From positions 1 to 41,616 of the forward strand of contig JARGPB010000025.1 in the NCBI GenBank assembly GCA_029212905.1: a stretch of 41,616 bases of DNA. Direction: 5' to 3'. Every line of letters begins with the position of its first letter. Positions within the stretch are counted from its first letter, which is position 1. Shown piece by piece: positions 1 through 6,464 of this stretch. The position numbers and the translations under genes were made by a program. This DNA is from Thalassovita sp. (GTDB lineage: Bacteria > Pseudomonadota > Alphaproteobacteria > Rhodobacterales > Rhodobacteraceae). The notes beneath the pieces are model-generated. The model was not told the origin of the DNA, did no database searches, and was given only the letters and a program-made list of their open reading frames with translations.

Positions 1-13
1 CTGAGTTGACGAC

Positions 14-45
14 AAAAGGGCCGCTCAAAAGAGCGGCCCTTTTTT
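14..45. terminator. Bidirectional intrinsic terminator
   Basis: A perfect GC-rich stem (GGGCCGCTC / GAGCGGCCC, loop AAAA) is flanked by A on the left and a T run on the right, so it can end transcription from both sides. It probably ends an operon lying to the left of the window; in related genomes a tuf/str operon precedes rpsJ, but that gene is outside this sequence. It also ends the minus-strand 82-aa gene that follows. Confidence 0.85.
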
Positions 46-95
46 GATGGCAGTGGTCCCGAAGGGGGCAATGATTGCGAGCGACCTGCCGAGGA

Positions 96-344
96 TCAGC
101 TGGCAACGACAAAATACCGGGCGATCCCATATAGGTAGAGTACTGAAAAGATCACGTTGATGTATTTCAATTGTGGTTCGGTCCGAAGCCAGCCGTAGAA
201 AACCCAGATCAAACAGAACGGCAGACCAAACAGCATCGCCGCCAGTTGCCAGTTTTGGACGATGGAAATGGTGCTGCACAGACCCAATGCAAAAGCGAAC
301 CACTTTATAGGCTGCTCGTGAGCGGCCAGTTTCGAAAGTGTCAT
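96..344 (-). CDS. Small integral membrane protein, 82 aa
   Basis: The 82-residue product has a short polar N-terminus and then about three hydrophobic segments (about residues 13-30, 33-52 and 60-79), rich in Trp, Phe and Tyr. A charged bridge (WLRTEPQLK) separates the second and third. The layout resembles small Rhodobacterales membrane proteins of the DUF6552 kind, but this is recalled by eye and unconfirmed. It is transcribed away from rpsJ and ends at the bidirectional terminator. No catalytic motif is visible and no function can be given. The Shine-Dalgarno before the ATG is weak (GAG about 11 bases upstream). Confidence 0.6.
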   Translation of the reverse strand: MTLSKLAAHEQPIKWFAFALGLCSTISIVQNWQLAAMLFGLPFCLIWVFYGWLRTEPQLKYINVIFSVLYLYGIARYFVVAS

Positions 345-501
345 TTAATTATCTCGCGGAAGACAGCGCCGTTGACCCGGCGTTCTGCCGAAACGACCCG
401 TATCAAACAGGGTGTTTCCCGGCAACACTGTCCTCAAGGCCACATGGTTGCCCTTTCTAAGAGAGGCGGAGGTGATTTGCAGCCTGAGGAGGATTCCCCC
501 C

Positions 502-530
502 TTGCCAGCCTCACATCGCCCCTGTATAGC
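502..530 (+). promoter_or_regulatory. Predicted sigma70-type promoter of the S10 block
   Basis: The pair TTGCCA (502-507) and TATAGC (525-530) is separated by exactly 17 bp. It lies 120 bp upstream of rpsJ and would give a leader of roughly 110 nt. The -35 fits the consensus at TTG and the final A, and the -10 starts TATA. This is a by-eye prediction. Confidence 0.55.
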
Positions 531-556
531 GCGCGGGTTCGCTAATGCGATCACTG

Positions 557-578
557 GGCGGGATGATTCCCGCCTTTT
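557..578 (+). terminator. Terminator-like hairpin in the rpsJ leader
   Basis: GGCGGGA (557-563) and TCCCGCC (568-574) form a perfect 7-bp stem with a TGAT loop, followed by TTTT. It sits between the predicted promoter and rpsJ, so it is placed like an attenuator. The remaining leader to 649 has no other feature I can support. Confidence 0.5.
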
Positions 579-649
579 GGGTTCGACGAAGGTTTGCGGT
601 GGTCGCAGATCCTCCTCTCAACTCTCACGCCTATGAAAAGGCAGATGTA

Positions 650-964
650 ATGCAAAGCCAAAACATTCGCATTCGGCTGAAGGCATTCGACTTCCGGGTT
701 CTGGACGCCAGCACTCAGGAAATCGTTAACACAGCCAAGCGCACTGGCGCTCAGGTTCGTGGCCCGATCCCGCTTCCGAACAAGATTGAGAAATTCACCG
801 TTCTGCGTGGACCTCACATCGACAAAAAATCCCGTGACCAGTTCGAGATCCGTACGCACAAGCGTCTGCTCGATATTGTTGATCCGACCCCCCAGACCGT
901 GGACGCGCTGATGAAGCTCGACCTGGCCGCTGGTGTGGACGTCGAGATCAAGCTGCAATCGTAA
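650..964 (+). CDS. rpsJ: 30S ribosomal protein S10
   Basis: The 104-aa product matches S10 over its whole length, close to the usual 102-103. It has the N-terminal strand QNIRIRLKAFD, the RGPIPLP segment of the NusE loop region and the C-terminal VDVEIKLQS. S10 sits in the 30S head and also acts as NusE in antitermination. I chose the ATG at 650 because upstream in-frame codons translate the leader. It is first in a block with rplC, rplD and rplW; rplC starts 19 bases after its stop. Confidence 0.97.
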   Translation: MQSQNIRIRLKAFDFRVLDASTQEIVNTAKRTGAQVRGPIPLPNKIEKFTVLRGPHIDKKSRDQFEIRTHKRLLDIVDPTPQTVDALMKLDLAAGVDVEIKLQS

Positions 965-983
965 GATCGGAGGGTATATGAAG

Positions 984-1706
984 ATGCGCTCTGGTGTTAT
1001 CGCTAAGAAGGTGGGCATGACCCGCCTATTCATGGAAGACGGAAAACAGATCCCTGTGACCGTTCTTTCGCTGGAAAACCTGCAGGTTGTTGCGCAGCGC
1101 ACCTCGGACAAGGACGGCTACACTGCTGTTCAGCTGGGTGCTGGTGCTGCAAAGGCAAAACGTACGTCGAAAGCAATGCGTGGTCACTTCGCTGCTGCGA
1201 AGGTTGAGCCCAAGCGCAAGCTGGCTGAATTCCGCGTGACCGAAGACAACCTGATCGAAGTTGGCGCCGAAATCTCTGCCGAGCACTATGTTGCTGGTCA
1301 GAAGGTGGACGTTGCTGGCACCTCGATCGGTAAAGGCTTTGCTGGTGCAATGAAACGCCACAACTTTGGCGGTCTGCGTGCCTCGCACGGTGTTTCGATC
1401 AGCCACCGTTCGCACGGTTCGACTGGTCAGTGTCAGGATCCCGGTAAGGTTTTCAAAGGCAAGAAAATGGCCGGCCACATGGGCGCAGCCCGCGTGACCA
1501 CCCAAAACCTGGAAGTCGTGAAAACCGACGCCGACCGTGGCCTGATCATGGTCAAAGGCGCCGTTCCCGGCTCCAAGGGTGGCTGGGTCACCGTCAAAGA
1601 TGCCGTGAAAAAGAAACTGCCCGAGAATGTTCCGTTCCCGGCGGCTCTGAAATCGGCAGCTGAGGCTCCGGCCGCAGAAGCGCCCGCCGAAGGGGGTGAA
1701 GCATGA
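984..1706 (+). CDS. rplC: 50S ribosomal protein L3
   Basis: The 240-aa product is L3, which binds 23S rRNA early in 50S assembly. It starts MRSGVIAKKVGMTRLF and contains the conserved glycine-rich loop region SHGSTGQCQDPGKVFKGKKMAGHMG that reaches toward the peptidyl transferase centre. The Ala/Glu-rich C-terminal tail is typical of alphaproteobacterial L3. A GGAGGG lies at 969-974. ATG 984 is 10 bases from its core and gives the usual family N-terminus; ATG 978 (adding MK) is the alternative. The stop overlaps the rplD start by four bases, implying translational coupling. Confidence 0.96.
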   Translation: MRSGVIAKKVGMTRLFMEDGKQIPVTVLSLENLQVVAQRTSDKDGYTAVQLGAGAAKAKRTSKAMRGHFAAAKVEPKRKLAEFRVTEDNLIEVGAEISAEHYVAGQKVDVAGTSIGKGFAGAMKRHNFGGLRASHGVSISHRSHGSTGQCQDPGKVFKGKKMAGHMGAARVTTQNLEVVKTDADRGLIMVKGAVPGSKGGWVTVKDAVKKKLPENVPFPAALKSAAEAPAAEAPAEGGEA

Positions 1707-2320
1707 AACTTGATGTGATCAATCTGGACGGCAGCAGCGCCGGTTCCGTGGAGCTGTCGGACGACCTGTTCGGCCTAGAGCCCCGCGCCGACATCCTGCA
1801 CCGTGTTGTTCGCTGGCAGCGTAACAAGGCACAGGCCGGAACCCACAAGGTTCTGACTCGTTCCGAAGTGAGCTACTCGACCAAGAAGATCTATCGCCAA
1901 AAAGGCACCGGTGGCGCTCGTCACGGGTCGCGTAAGGCGCCTATCTTCCGCAAGGGTGGTATCTACAAGGGTCCGACCCCGCGTAGCCACGGCCACGACC
2001 TGCCCAAGAAGTTCCGCGCTCTGGGCCTCAAGCACGCTCTGTCGGCGAAAGCCAAAGAGGGTTCGCTGGTCGTGATCGAGAACGCAGAATCCGAAGGCAA
2101 AACCGCCGCTCTGGCCAAACAGGTGAAAAACCTGGGCTGGAAACGCGCGCTGATCATTGATGGCGCCGCCGTCAACGAAGGGTTCCTGCAAGCCGCGCGC
2201 AACATCGAAGGTCTGGATATCCTGCCGACGATGGGCGCAAACGTGTATGACATCCTGAAGCGTGACACCCTGGTGATCACCAAAGCAGGTGTCGAAGCTC
2301 TGGAGGCTCGTCTGAAATGA
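1703..2320 (+). CDS. rplD: 50S ribosomal protein L4
   Basis: The 205-aa product is L4, a 23S rRNA-binding protein that lines the exit tunnel. It has the family signature YRQKGTGGARHGSRKAPIFRKGG around residues 55-77, which forms the extended tunnel loop. In E. coli L4 represses its own S10 operon; no equivalent leader element was identified here. It overlaps rplC at its start and rplW at its end, each by four bases (ATGA), so the three genes are probably cotranslated. Confidence 0.97.
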   Translation: MKLDVINLDGSSAGSVELSDDLFGLEPRADILHRVVRWQRNKAQAGTHKVLTRSEVSYSTKKIYRQKGTGGARHGSRKAPIFRKGGIYKGPTPRSHGHDLPKKFRALGLKHALSAKAKEGSLVVIENAESEGKTAALAKQVKNLGWKRALIIDGAAVNEGFLQAARNIEGLDILPTMGANVYDILKRDTLVITKAGVEALEARLK

Positions 2321-2613
2321 CCACCAAAGCAGAACTGTACGATGTGATCCGCAAGCCGATCATCACCGAAAAGGCCACTATGGCCTCTGAAACCGGTGCG
2401 GTCGTTTTCGAAGTGTCGATTGACGCGAACAAACCCCAGATCAAAGAGGCCGTCGAGGCGCTGTTTGGTGTGAAGGTCAAAGCCGTCAACACCACGATCA
2501 CCAAGGGTAAGGTCAAGCGTTTCCGCGGCCAGATGGGCAAGCGGAAAGACGTCAAAAAGGCCTACGTGACCCTGGAAGAAGGCAACACGATCGACGTGTC
2601 CACCGGACTGTAA
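2317..2613 (+). CDS. rplW: 50S ribosomal protein L23
   Basis: The 98-aa product is L23, at the tunnel exit where trigger factor and SRP dock. It has the N-terminal YDVIRKPIITEKATM and the RFRGQMGKRKDVKKAYVTL segment typical of the family. It is the last gene of the first block. Instead of rplB following within a few bases, a strong terminator begins 22 bases after its stop. Confidence 0.97.
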   Translation: MTTKAELYDVIRKPIITEKATMASETGAVVFEVSIDANKPQIKEAVEALFGVKVKAVNTTITKGKVKRFRGQMGKRKDVKKAYVTLEEGNTIDVSTGL

Positions 2614-2635
2614 GGTCTAAGCTTTCGTAAAAATT

Positions 2636-2672
2636 GAAAGGCCCCTCGGTGCAAACCGGGGGGCCTTTCTTG
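2636..2672 (+). terminator. Intrinsic terminator after rplW
   Basis: GAAAGGCCCC and the facing GGGGCCTTTC arms form a long stem extended inward by CGGT/ACCG, followed by a short T-rich run (TTTCTTG). It separates rplW from rplB, which are usually cotranscribed. Confidence 0.8.
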
Positions 2673-3039
2673 TGCAGTGGCCTCAAGCTCGTCCATTAAA
2701 TCAACGTTTGAAGATGTTGCCTGCAAGACGGAGAATAATTTGCGCATTGAATTTTTCTGCGCGGCACGGGGGTAAGTTTCGTTGTCCAGCATTAGGATGA
2801 GAGTTTGTACTTCTGGATGAACAAAGGAGCTCTTTGCGAAAATACGGCAGATTTCTCTGAAGGCTTGAAAGAACTCGGGGTCGTACTTAGTGGCAAAACC
2901 TGGTTGCGCACGGGGGTGTTATGCTCTTTTAGAAATTTGACCTTTTCCGGACCTTAGCTTTTTGAGGCTGCTTCTTCGCTAAATCATATGTTGGGGTTAG
3001 TTTGCTGTACCAATTTGTCATTCGTTAAGGATAATTGGA

Positions 3040-3162
3040 GTGTTCAAGAGGGCCAAGCCGTTGGAAGTGCTGTGGCTACTAAATGGACTTTTCGAGAGCA
3101 GCGAGATTAGCGCATACTTGGGACAGTGGCTGTTTGGCCCGCTGGGCAACGGTGACGCGTGA
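3040..3162 (+). CDS. Possible 40-aa small protein (doubtful)
   Basis: A GTG-started frame encodes a 40-residue peptide beginning MFKRAKPLEVLWLLNGLFES and ending in GNGDA. AAGGA at 3027-3031 lies eight bases before the GTG. The composition (basic start, Trp/Leu-rich middle, two acidic patches) looks more protein-like than the surrounding frames. There is no recognisable family. It could equally be a remnant of a decayed gene or chance, since the frame is short. Confidence 0.2.
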   Translation: MFKRAKPLEVLWLLNGLFESSEISAYLGQWLFGPLGNGDA

Positions 3163-3189
3163 ATTGGAGATAAGGTCCAGAGAAACCGC

Positions 3190-3239
3190 CCCCTGCTATA
3201 GACACCCCCACAAACCCCTGCTAAAGACGCGCATCTCTT
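3190..3239 (+). repeat. Two-copy 25-bp-spaced repeat upstream of rplB
   Basis: The 14-mer CCCCTGCTATAGAC (3190-3203) recurs as CCCCTGCTAAAGAC (3215-3228), one mismatch, exactly 25 bp later. Each copy contains a -10-like TATAGA/TAAAGA. Confidence 0.7.
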
Positions 3240-3283
3240 CGGCCTCGGATTCGTTCCGGGGCCTGTGATTTTTGGAATTGGGG

Positions 3284-3333
3284 ACCTTCGGGGCCCTACA
3301 CATCGGCCACCTTCGGGGGGCTATAACCAAGGT
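3284..3333 (+). repeat. Second two-copy 25-bp tandem repeat upstream of rplB
   Basis: ACCTTCGGGG occurs at 3284-3293 and 3309-3318, again exactly 25 bp apart. The following bases CCCTA and GGCTA are partly matched, so the unit looks like an imperfect 25-bp tandem duplication. The second copy carries TATAAC (3322-3327). Confidence 0.7.
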
Positions 3334-3348
3334 GGGCCATGACCCACC
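3331..3348 (+). promoter_or_regulatory. Hairpin in the rplB leader
   Basis: GGTGGG (3331-3336) and CCCACC (3343-3348) form a perfect 6-bp stem with a 6-base loop, 25 bases before the rplB start. Its role is unknown; it could be an mRNA stability or feedback element. Confidence 0.4.
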
Positions 3349-3372
3349 CTATGCAAACGGAAGACAGAAAGC

Positions 3373-4215
3373 ATGGCACTCAAGTCGTATAAACCGACGA
3401 CGCCGGGCCAGCGTGGGCTGGTTCTGATCGACCGTTCGGAGCTGTGGAAAGGTCGTCCGGTCAAAGCCCTTACTGAGGGTTTGACCAAGAATGGCGGCCG
3501 GAACAATACCGGACGGATCACGATGCGCCGCAAAGGCGGCGGGGCAAAGCGTCTCTATCGTATCGTGGACTTCAAACGTAACAAATTCGACGTCGCTGCG
3601 ACGGTTGAGCGGATCGAATATGACCCCAACCGAACCGCGTTCATCGCGCTGATCAAATACGAAGACGGCGAGCAGGCTTATATCCTGGCTCCACAGCGTC
3701 TGGCGGTTGGTGATCAGGTGATCGCATCGGCCAAGGCCGACGTCAAACCGGGCAACGCAATGCCGTTCTCGGGGATGCCGATTGGTACCATCATCCACAA
3801 CATCGAGATGAAGCCCGGCAAAGGCGGCCAGATCGCCCGCGCAGCAGGGACTTACGCTCAGTTCGTGGGTCGTGACGGTGGCTACGCTCAGATTCGCCTG
3901 TCTTCGGGTGAACTGCGTCTTGTCCGTCAGGAATGTATGGCCACCGTTGGTGCCGTATCGAACCCCGACAACTCGAACCAGAATTTCGGTAAAGCAGGCC
4001 GCATGCGTCACAAGGGCATCCGCCCCAGTGTCCGTGGTGTGGTTATGAACCCGATCGACCACCCCCATGGTGGTGGTGAAGGCCGGACTTCGGGTGGTCG
4101 TCACCCGGTGACCCCTTGGGGTAAACCGACCAAGGGTGCGCGCACTCGCAACAAGAACAAGGCGTCGTCGAAGCTTATCCTGCGTTCGCGTCACGCCAAG
4201 AAGAAGGGCCGCTAA
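3373..4215 (+). CDS. rplB: 50S ribosomal protein L2
   Basis: The 280-aa product is L2, a core 23S rRNA-binding protein needed for subunit joining and peptidyl transfer. It starts MALKSYKPTTPGQRG and carries the diagnostic VMNPIDHPHGGGEGRTSGGRHPVTPWGKPTKG region, including the His of HPHGGG linked to peptidyl transferase function. A modest GGAAG precedes the ATG. It opens a second block, rplB-rpsS-rplV-rpsC-rplP, separated from rplW by a terminator and a long gap. Confidence 0.97.
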   Translation: MALKSYKPTTPGQRGLVLIDRSELWKGRPVKALTEGLTKNGGRNNTGRITMRRKGGGAKRLYRIVDFKRNKFDVAATVERIEYDPNRTAFIALIKYEDGEQAYILAPQRLAVGDQVIASAKADVKPGNAMPFSGMPIGTIIHNIEMKPGKGGQIARAAGTYAQFVGRDGGYAQIRLSSGELRLVRQECMATVGAVSNPDNSNQNFGKAGRMRHKGIRPSVRGVVMNPIDHPHGGGEGRTSGGRHPVTPWGKPTKGARTRNKNKASSKLILRSRHAKKKGR

Positions 4216-4218
4216 GAC

Positions 4219-4497
4219 ATGGCACGTTCTGTTTGGAAAGGCCCCTTCGTGGATGCTTATGTGCTTAAGAAAGCCGAAGCATCGCGCGAGTCGGGTCGCA
4301 ATGAAGTCATCAAGATCTGGTCGCGTCGTTCCACCATTCTGCCCCAATTCGTGGGTCTGACCTTTGGTGTGTACAACGGCCACAAGCACGTTCCCGTGAA
4401 CGTGTCGGAAGACATGATCGGCCAGAAGTTCGGTGAATATTCGCCGACCCGTACCTATTACGGCCATGCGGCTGACAAAAAAGCGAAGCGGAAATAA
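4219..4497 (+). CDS. rpsS: 30S ribosomal protein S19
   Basis: The 92-aa product is S19, which pairs with S13 in the 30S head near the A site. The N-terminal MARSVWKGPFVDAYVLKK and the central WSRRSTILPQFVGLTFGVYNG are family hallmarks, and the C-terminus ends in GHAADKKAKRK. It begins three bases after the rplB stop and is followed by rplV after three bases, so it is clearly cotranscribed. Confidence 0.97.
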   Translation: MARSVWKGPFVDAYVLKKAEASRESGRNEVIKIWSRRSTILPQFVGLTFGVYNGHKHVPVNVSEDMIGQKFGEYSPTRTYYGHAADKKAKRK

Positions 4498-4500
4498 GTC

Positions 4501-4881
4501 ATGGGCAAGGAAAAGAACCCCCGCCGCGTGGCAGATAACGAAGCAATGGCAAAACTGCGCATGCTTCGCACCAGCCCGCAGAAACTGAATCTGGTTGCCG
4601 CAATGATCCGTGGCAAGAAGGTCGACAAGGCTCTGAATGACCTGACCTTCTCGAAAAAGCGGATCGCGCTGGACGTGAAGAAATGCCTTCAGTCCGCAAT
4701 TGCGAACGCTGAAAACAACCACAACCTGGACGTTGACGAACTGATCGTGGCCGAAGCCTATGTTGGCAAAAACCTGATCATGAAACGTGGCCGTCCCCGC
4801 GCGCGTGGTCGTTTCGGCAAGATCGTGAAACCGTTCTCGGAACTCACCATCAAGGTGCGTCAGATTGAGGAGCAAGCCTAA
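4501..4881 (+). CDS. rplV: 50S ribosomal protein L22
   Basis: The 126-aa product is L22, whose beta-hairpin lines the exit tunnel at the macrolide-sensitive constriction. The hairpin region GKNLIMKRGRPRARGRFGKIVKPFSELTIKV is intact (about residues 87-120). The N-terminus MGKEKNPRRVADNEAMAKLR is the short alphaproteobacterial extension. Its TAA shares one base with the rpsC ATG. Confidence 0.97.
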   Translation: MGKEKNPRRVADNEAMAKLRMLRTSPQKLNLVAAMIRGKKVDKALNDLTFSKKRIALDVKKCLQSAIANAENNHNLDVDELIVAEAYVGKNLIMKRGRPRARGRFGKIVKPFSELTIKVRQIEEQA

Positions 4882-5588
4882 TGGGTCAGAAAGTTAATCC
4901 GATCGGCATGCGCCTTCAGGTCAACCGCACCTGGGACAGCCGCTGGTACGCGGATTCGAAAGATTTCGGTGATCTTCTGCTGGAAGACATCAAAATCCGC
5001 GAATTCATCCGCGAAGAGTGCAAACAGGCGGGTATCGCCCGTGTGATCATCGAACGTCCGCACAAAAAGTGCCGCGTCACGATCCACACTGCGCGCCCCG
5101 GCGTGATCATCGGCAAGAAAGGCGCAGACATCGAAACTCTGCGCAAGAAGCTGGCGAGCATGACCGACTCCGAGCTGCACCTGAACATCGTCGAAGTTCG
5201 CAAGCCTGAGCTGGATGCTCAGCTGGTGGCTGAGTCGATTTCGCAGCAGCTGGAACGCCGTGTCTCCTTCCGCCGCGCTATGAAGCGCTCGGTTCAGAAT
5301 GCCATGCGTATGGGTGCCTTGGGTATCCGTGTGAACGTTGCTGGCCGTCTGGGCGGTGCTGAAATTGCACGGACCGAATGGTACCGCGAAGGCCGTGTGC
5401 CCCTGCACACCCTGCGCGCAGACATCGATTATGCTGCTGCAGAGGCGATGACGCCCTATGGCATCATCGGCATCAAAACCTGGATCTTCAAAGGCGAGAT
5501 CATGGAACACGATCCTCAAGCTCGTGACCGCCGCGCCCAGGAAATCCAAGATGGTCCCGCGCCCCGTGGCGCTGGCGGCCGTCGCTAA
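4881..5588 (+). CDS. rpsC: 30S ribosomal protein S3
   Basis: The 235-aa product is S3, at the mRNA entry channel. It has an N-terminal KH type 2 domain with the GxxG loop VIIGKKGADIETLRKKL (about residues 75-91) and the C-terminal S3 domain with VNVAGRLGGAEIARTEWYREGRVPLHTLRADIDY. GAGGAG lies about nine bases before the start. It overlaps rplV by one base, and rplP follows 13 bases downstream. Confidence 0.97.
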   Translation: MGQKVNPIGMRLQVNRTWDSRWYADSKDFGDLLLEDIKIREFIREECKQAGIARVIIERPHKKCRVTIHTARPGVIIGKKGADIETLRKKLASMTDSELHLNIVEVRKPELDAQLVAESISQQLERRVSFRRAMKRSVQNAMRMGALGIRVNVAGRLGGAEIARTEWYREGRVPLHTLRADIDYAAAEAMTPYGIIGIKTWIFKGEIMEHDPQARDRRAQEIQDGPAPRGAGGRR

Positions 5589-5601
5589 GGAGGCCTGAGT
5601 A

Positions 5602-6015
5602 ATGCTTCAGCCAAAGCGTACAAAATTCCGCAAGCAGCAGAAGGGCCGTATCAAAGGCCTGGCCAAAGGCGGTAGCGACCTGAACTTCGGTTCTTTCGGT
5701 CTGAAAGCCACCCAGCCCGAGCGTGTGACGGCTCGTCAAATCGAAGCGGCTCGCCGCGCGATGACCCGCCACATGAAACGTCAGGGCCGTGTCTGGATCC
5801 GTATCTTCCCCGATGTTCCTGTGACATCGAAGCCCGTCGAAGTTCGTATGGGTAAAGGTAAAGGTTCCGTGGACTATTGGGCGTGCAAGGTGAAACCTGG
5901 CCGCATCATGTTCGAAATCGACGGTGTTGCCGAAGATGTCGCACGCGAAGCCCTGCGTCTGGCCGCGATGAAACTGCCGGTGAAAACCCGCGTCGTGGTT
6001 CGCGAAGACTGGTAA
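5602..6015 (+). CDS. rplP: 50S ribosomal protein L16
   Basis: The 137-aa product is L16, which contacts A-site tRNA and completes late 50S assembly. It starts MLQPKRTKFRKQQKGR and keeps the VRMGKGKGSVDYW loop. Arg82 aligns with E. coli L16 Arg81, the residue hydroxylated there by the 2-oxoglutarate oxygenase YcfD/RoxA. AAGGAGG lies eight bases before the ATG. It is the last gene of this block; rpmC is not adjacent but about 1.5 kb away. Confidence 0.97.
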   Translation: MLQPKRTKFRKQQKGRIKGLAKGGSDLNFGSFGLKATQPERVTARQIEAARRAMTRHMKRQGRVWIRIFPDVPVTSKPVEVRMGKGKGSVDYWACKVKPGRIMFEIDGVAEDVAREALRLAAMKLPVKTRVVVREDW

Positions 6016-6085
6016 AGGCCGAGAGCGCGGAACAGGCAAAACCGAGCATTTTGTCCGGTCCGCGCCCTAGCCTGAAAAAAAACAA

Positions 6086-6115
6086 AAACCCCCGTCGAGC
6101 AATCGGCGGGGGTTT
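6086..6115. terminator. Bidirectional terminator after rplP
   Basis: AAACCCCCGTCGA and TCGGCGGGGGTTT face each other around a GCAA loop, with A-rich flank on the left and T on the right. It ends the rplB-rplP transcript and also sits at the end of the convergent 103-aa gene, whose stop codon lies at its edge. Confidence 0.85.
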
Positions 6116-6425
6116 ATTGTTTGTTAGACAGGCGAGTGGACAGCAGCTCGACCAGTTTCCCCAGTTCATCGACGGAAAATTCCAAAATGATGGCGATTTC
6201 TTCAGAGAGGTCGTAGTACTCAAAGCTGTCTTTATGAACTTCGACTTCTACTTTTGCTTCAAACCAGTACACGTACACAGTCGGCCAATACCCGGTGCCG
6301 ATGTCGTCCCAAGGTGGAAGCTCCGACAATTTTCCGAGAAGTAATTTGGCCAATTTCTTGGAATGTTCTGATGCCTCTAGATTTTCGATTCCATATTCGT
6401 TCATATCATCTACAGATATTGGCAC
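6114..6425 (-). CDS. Hypothetical acidic protein, 103 aa
   Basis: I do not recognise this protein. It is acidic, with an aromatic central stretch (GYWPTVYVYWFEAKVEVEV, about residues 46-64) that looks like two beta strands. A C-terminal amphipathic helix follows (LSEEIAIILEFSVDELGKLVELLSTRL). There is no signal peptide or membrane segment. The start is GTG with GGAGAG eight bases upstream; an in-frame ATG seven codons later is the alternative. It is visibly more AT-rich than the ribosomal genes, suggesting a recent insertion. The small, acidic, one-domain shape recalls immunity or inhibitor proteins, but that is only an impression. It is downstream of the oxygenase gene on the same strand, 39 bases apart, so they may be cotranscribed. 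Confidence 0.65.
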   Translation of the reverse strand: MPISVDDMNEYGIENLEASEHSKKLAKLLLGKLSELPPWDDIGTGYWPTVYVYWFEAKVEVEVHKDSFEYYDLSEEIAIILEFSVDELGKLVELLSTRLSNKQ

Positions 6426-6464
6426 AGAAATGGCTCTCCGAGCAGCACAACATCAGCCTAACCG

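Larger units (their letters stand above)
2614..3372. other. Long intergenic region between rplW and rplB
   Basis: These 759 bases interrupt the S10 operon. After the terminator the stretch from about 2690 to 3160 is visibly more AT-rich than its neighbours, and no ORF convincingly looks like a known protein. One short frame with a start and Shine-Dalgarno is listed separately (3040-3162). From 3190 to 3348 the sequence becomes GC-rich, with two 25-bp-spaced duplications and a hairpin just before rplB. No promoter pair with good spacing could be fixed by eye, although rplB must need one if the terminator works. Confidence 0.7.

Noticed and set aside
171..545. 124-codon plus-strand frame before rpsJ
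   Set aside because: It is antisense to the 82-aa membrane gene and then covers the promoter; low-complexity Arg/Gln-rich product.
3083..3268. 61-codon open frame in the rplW-rplB gap
   Set aside because: Arg/Ser/Cys-rich with no Shine-Dalgarno or family likeness; the end runs into the repeats upstream of rplB.
3349..4875. 508-codon minus-strand open frame
   Set aside because: It is the antisense shadow of rplB, rpsS and rplV; its translation matches no family and the sense strand holds certain ribosomal proteins.
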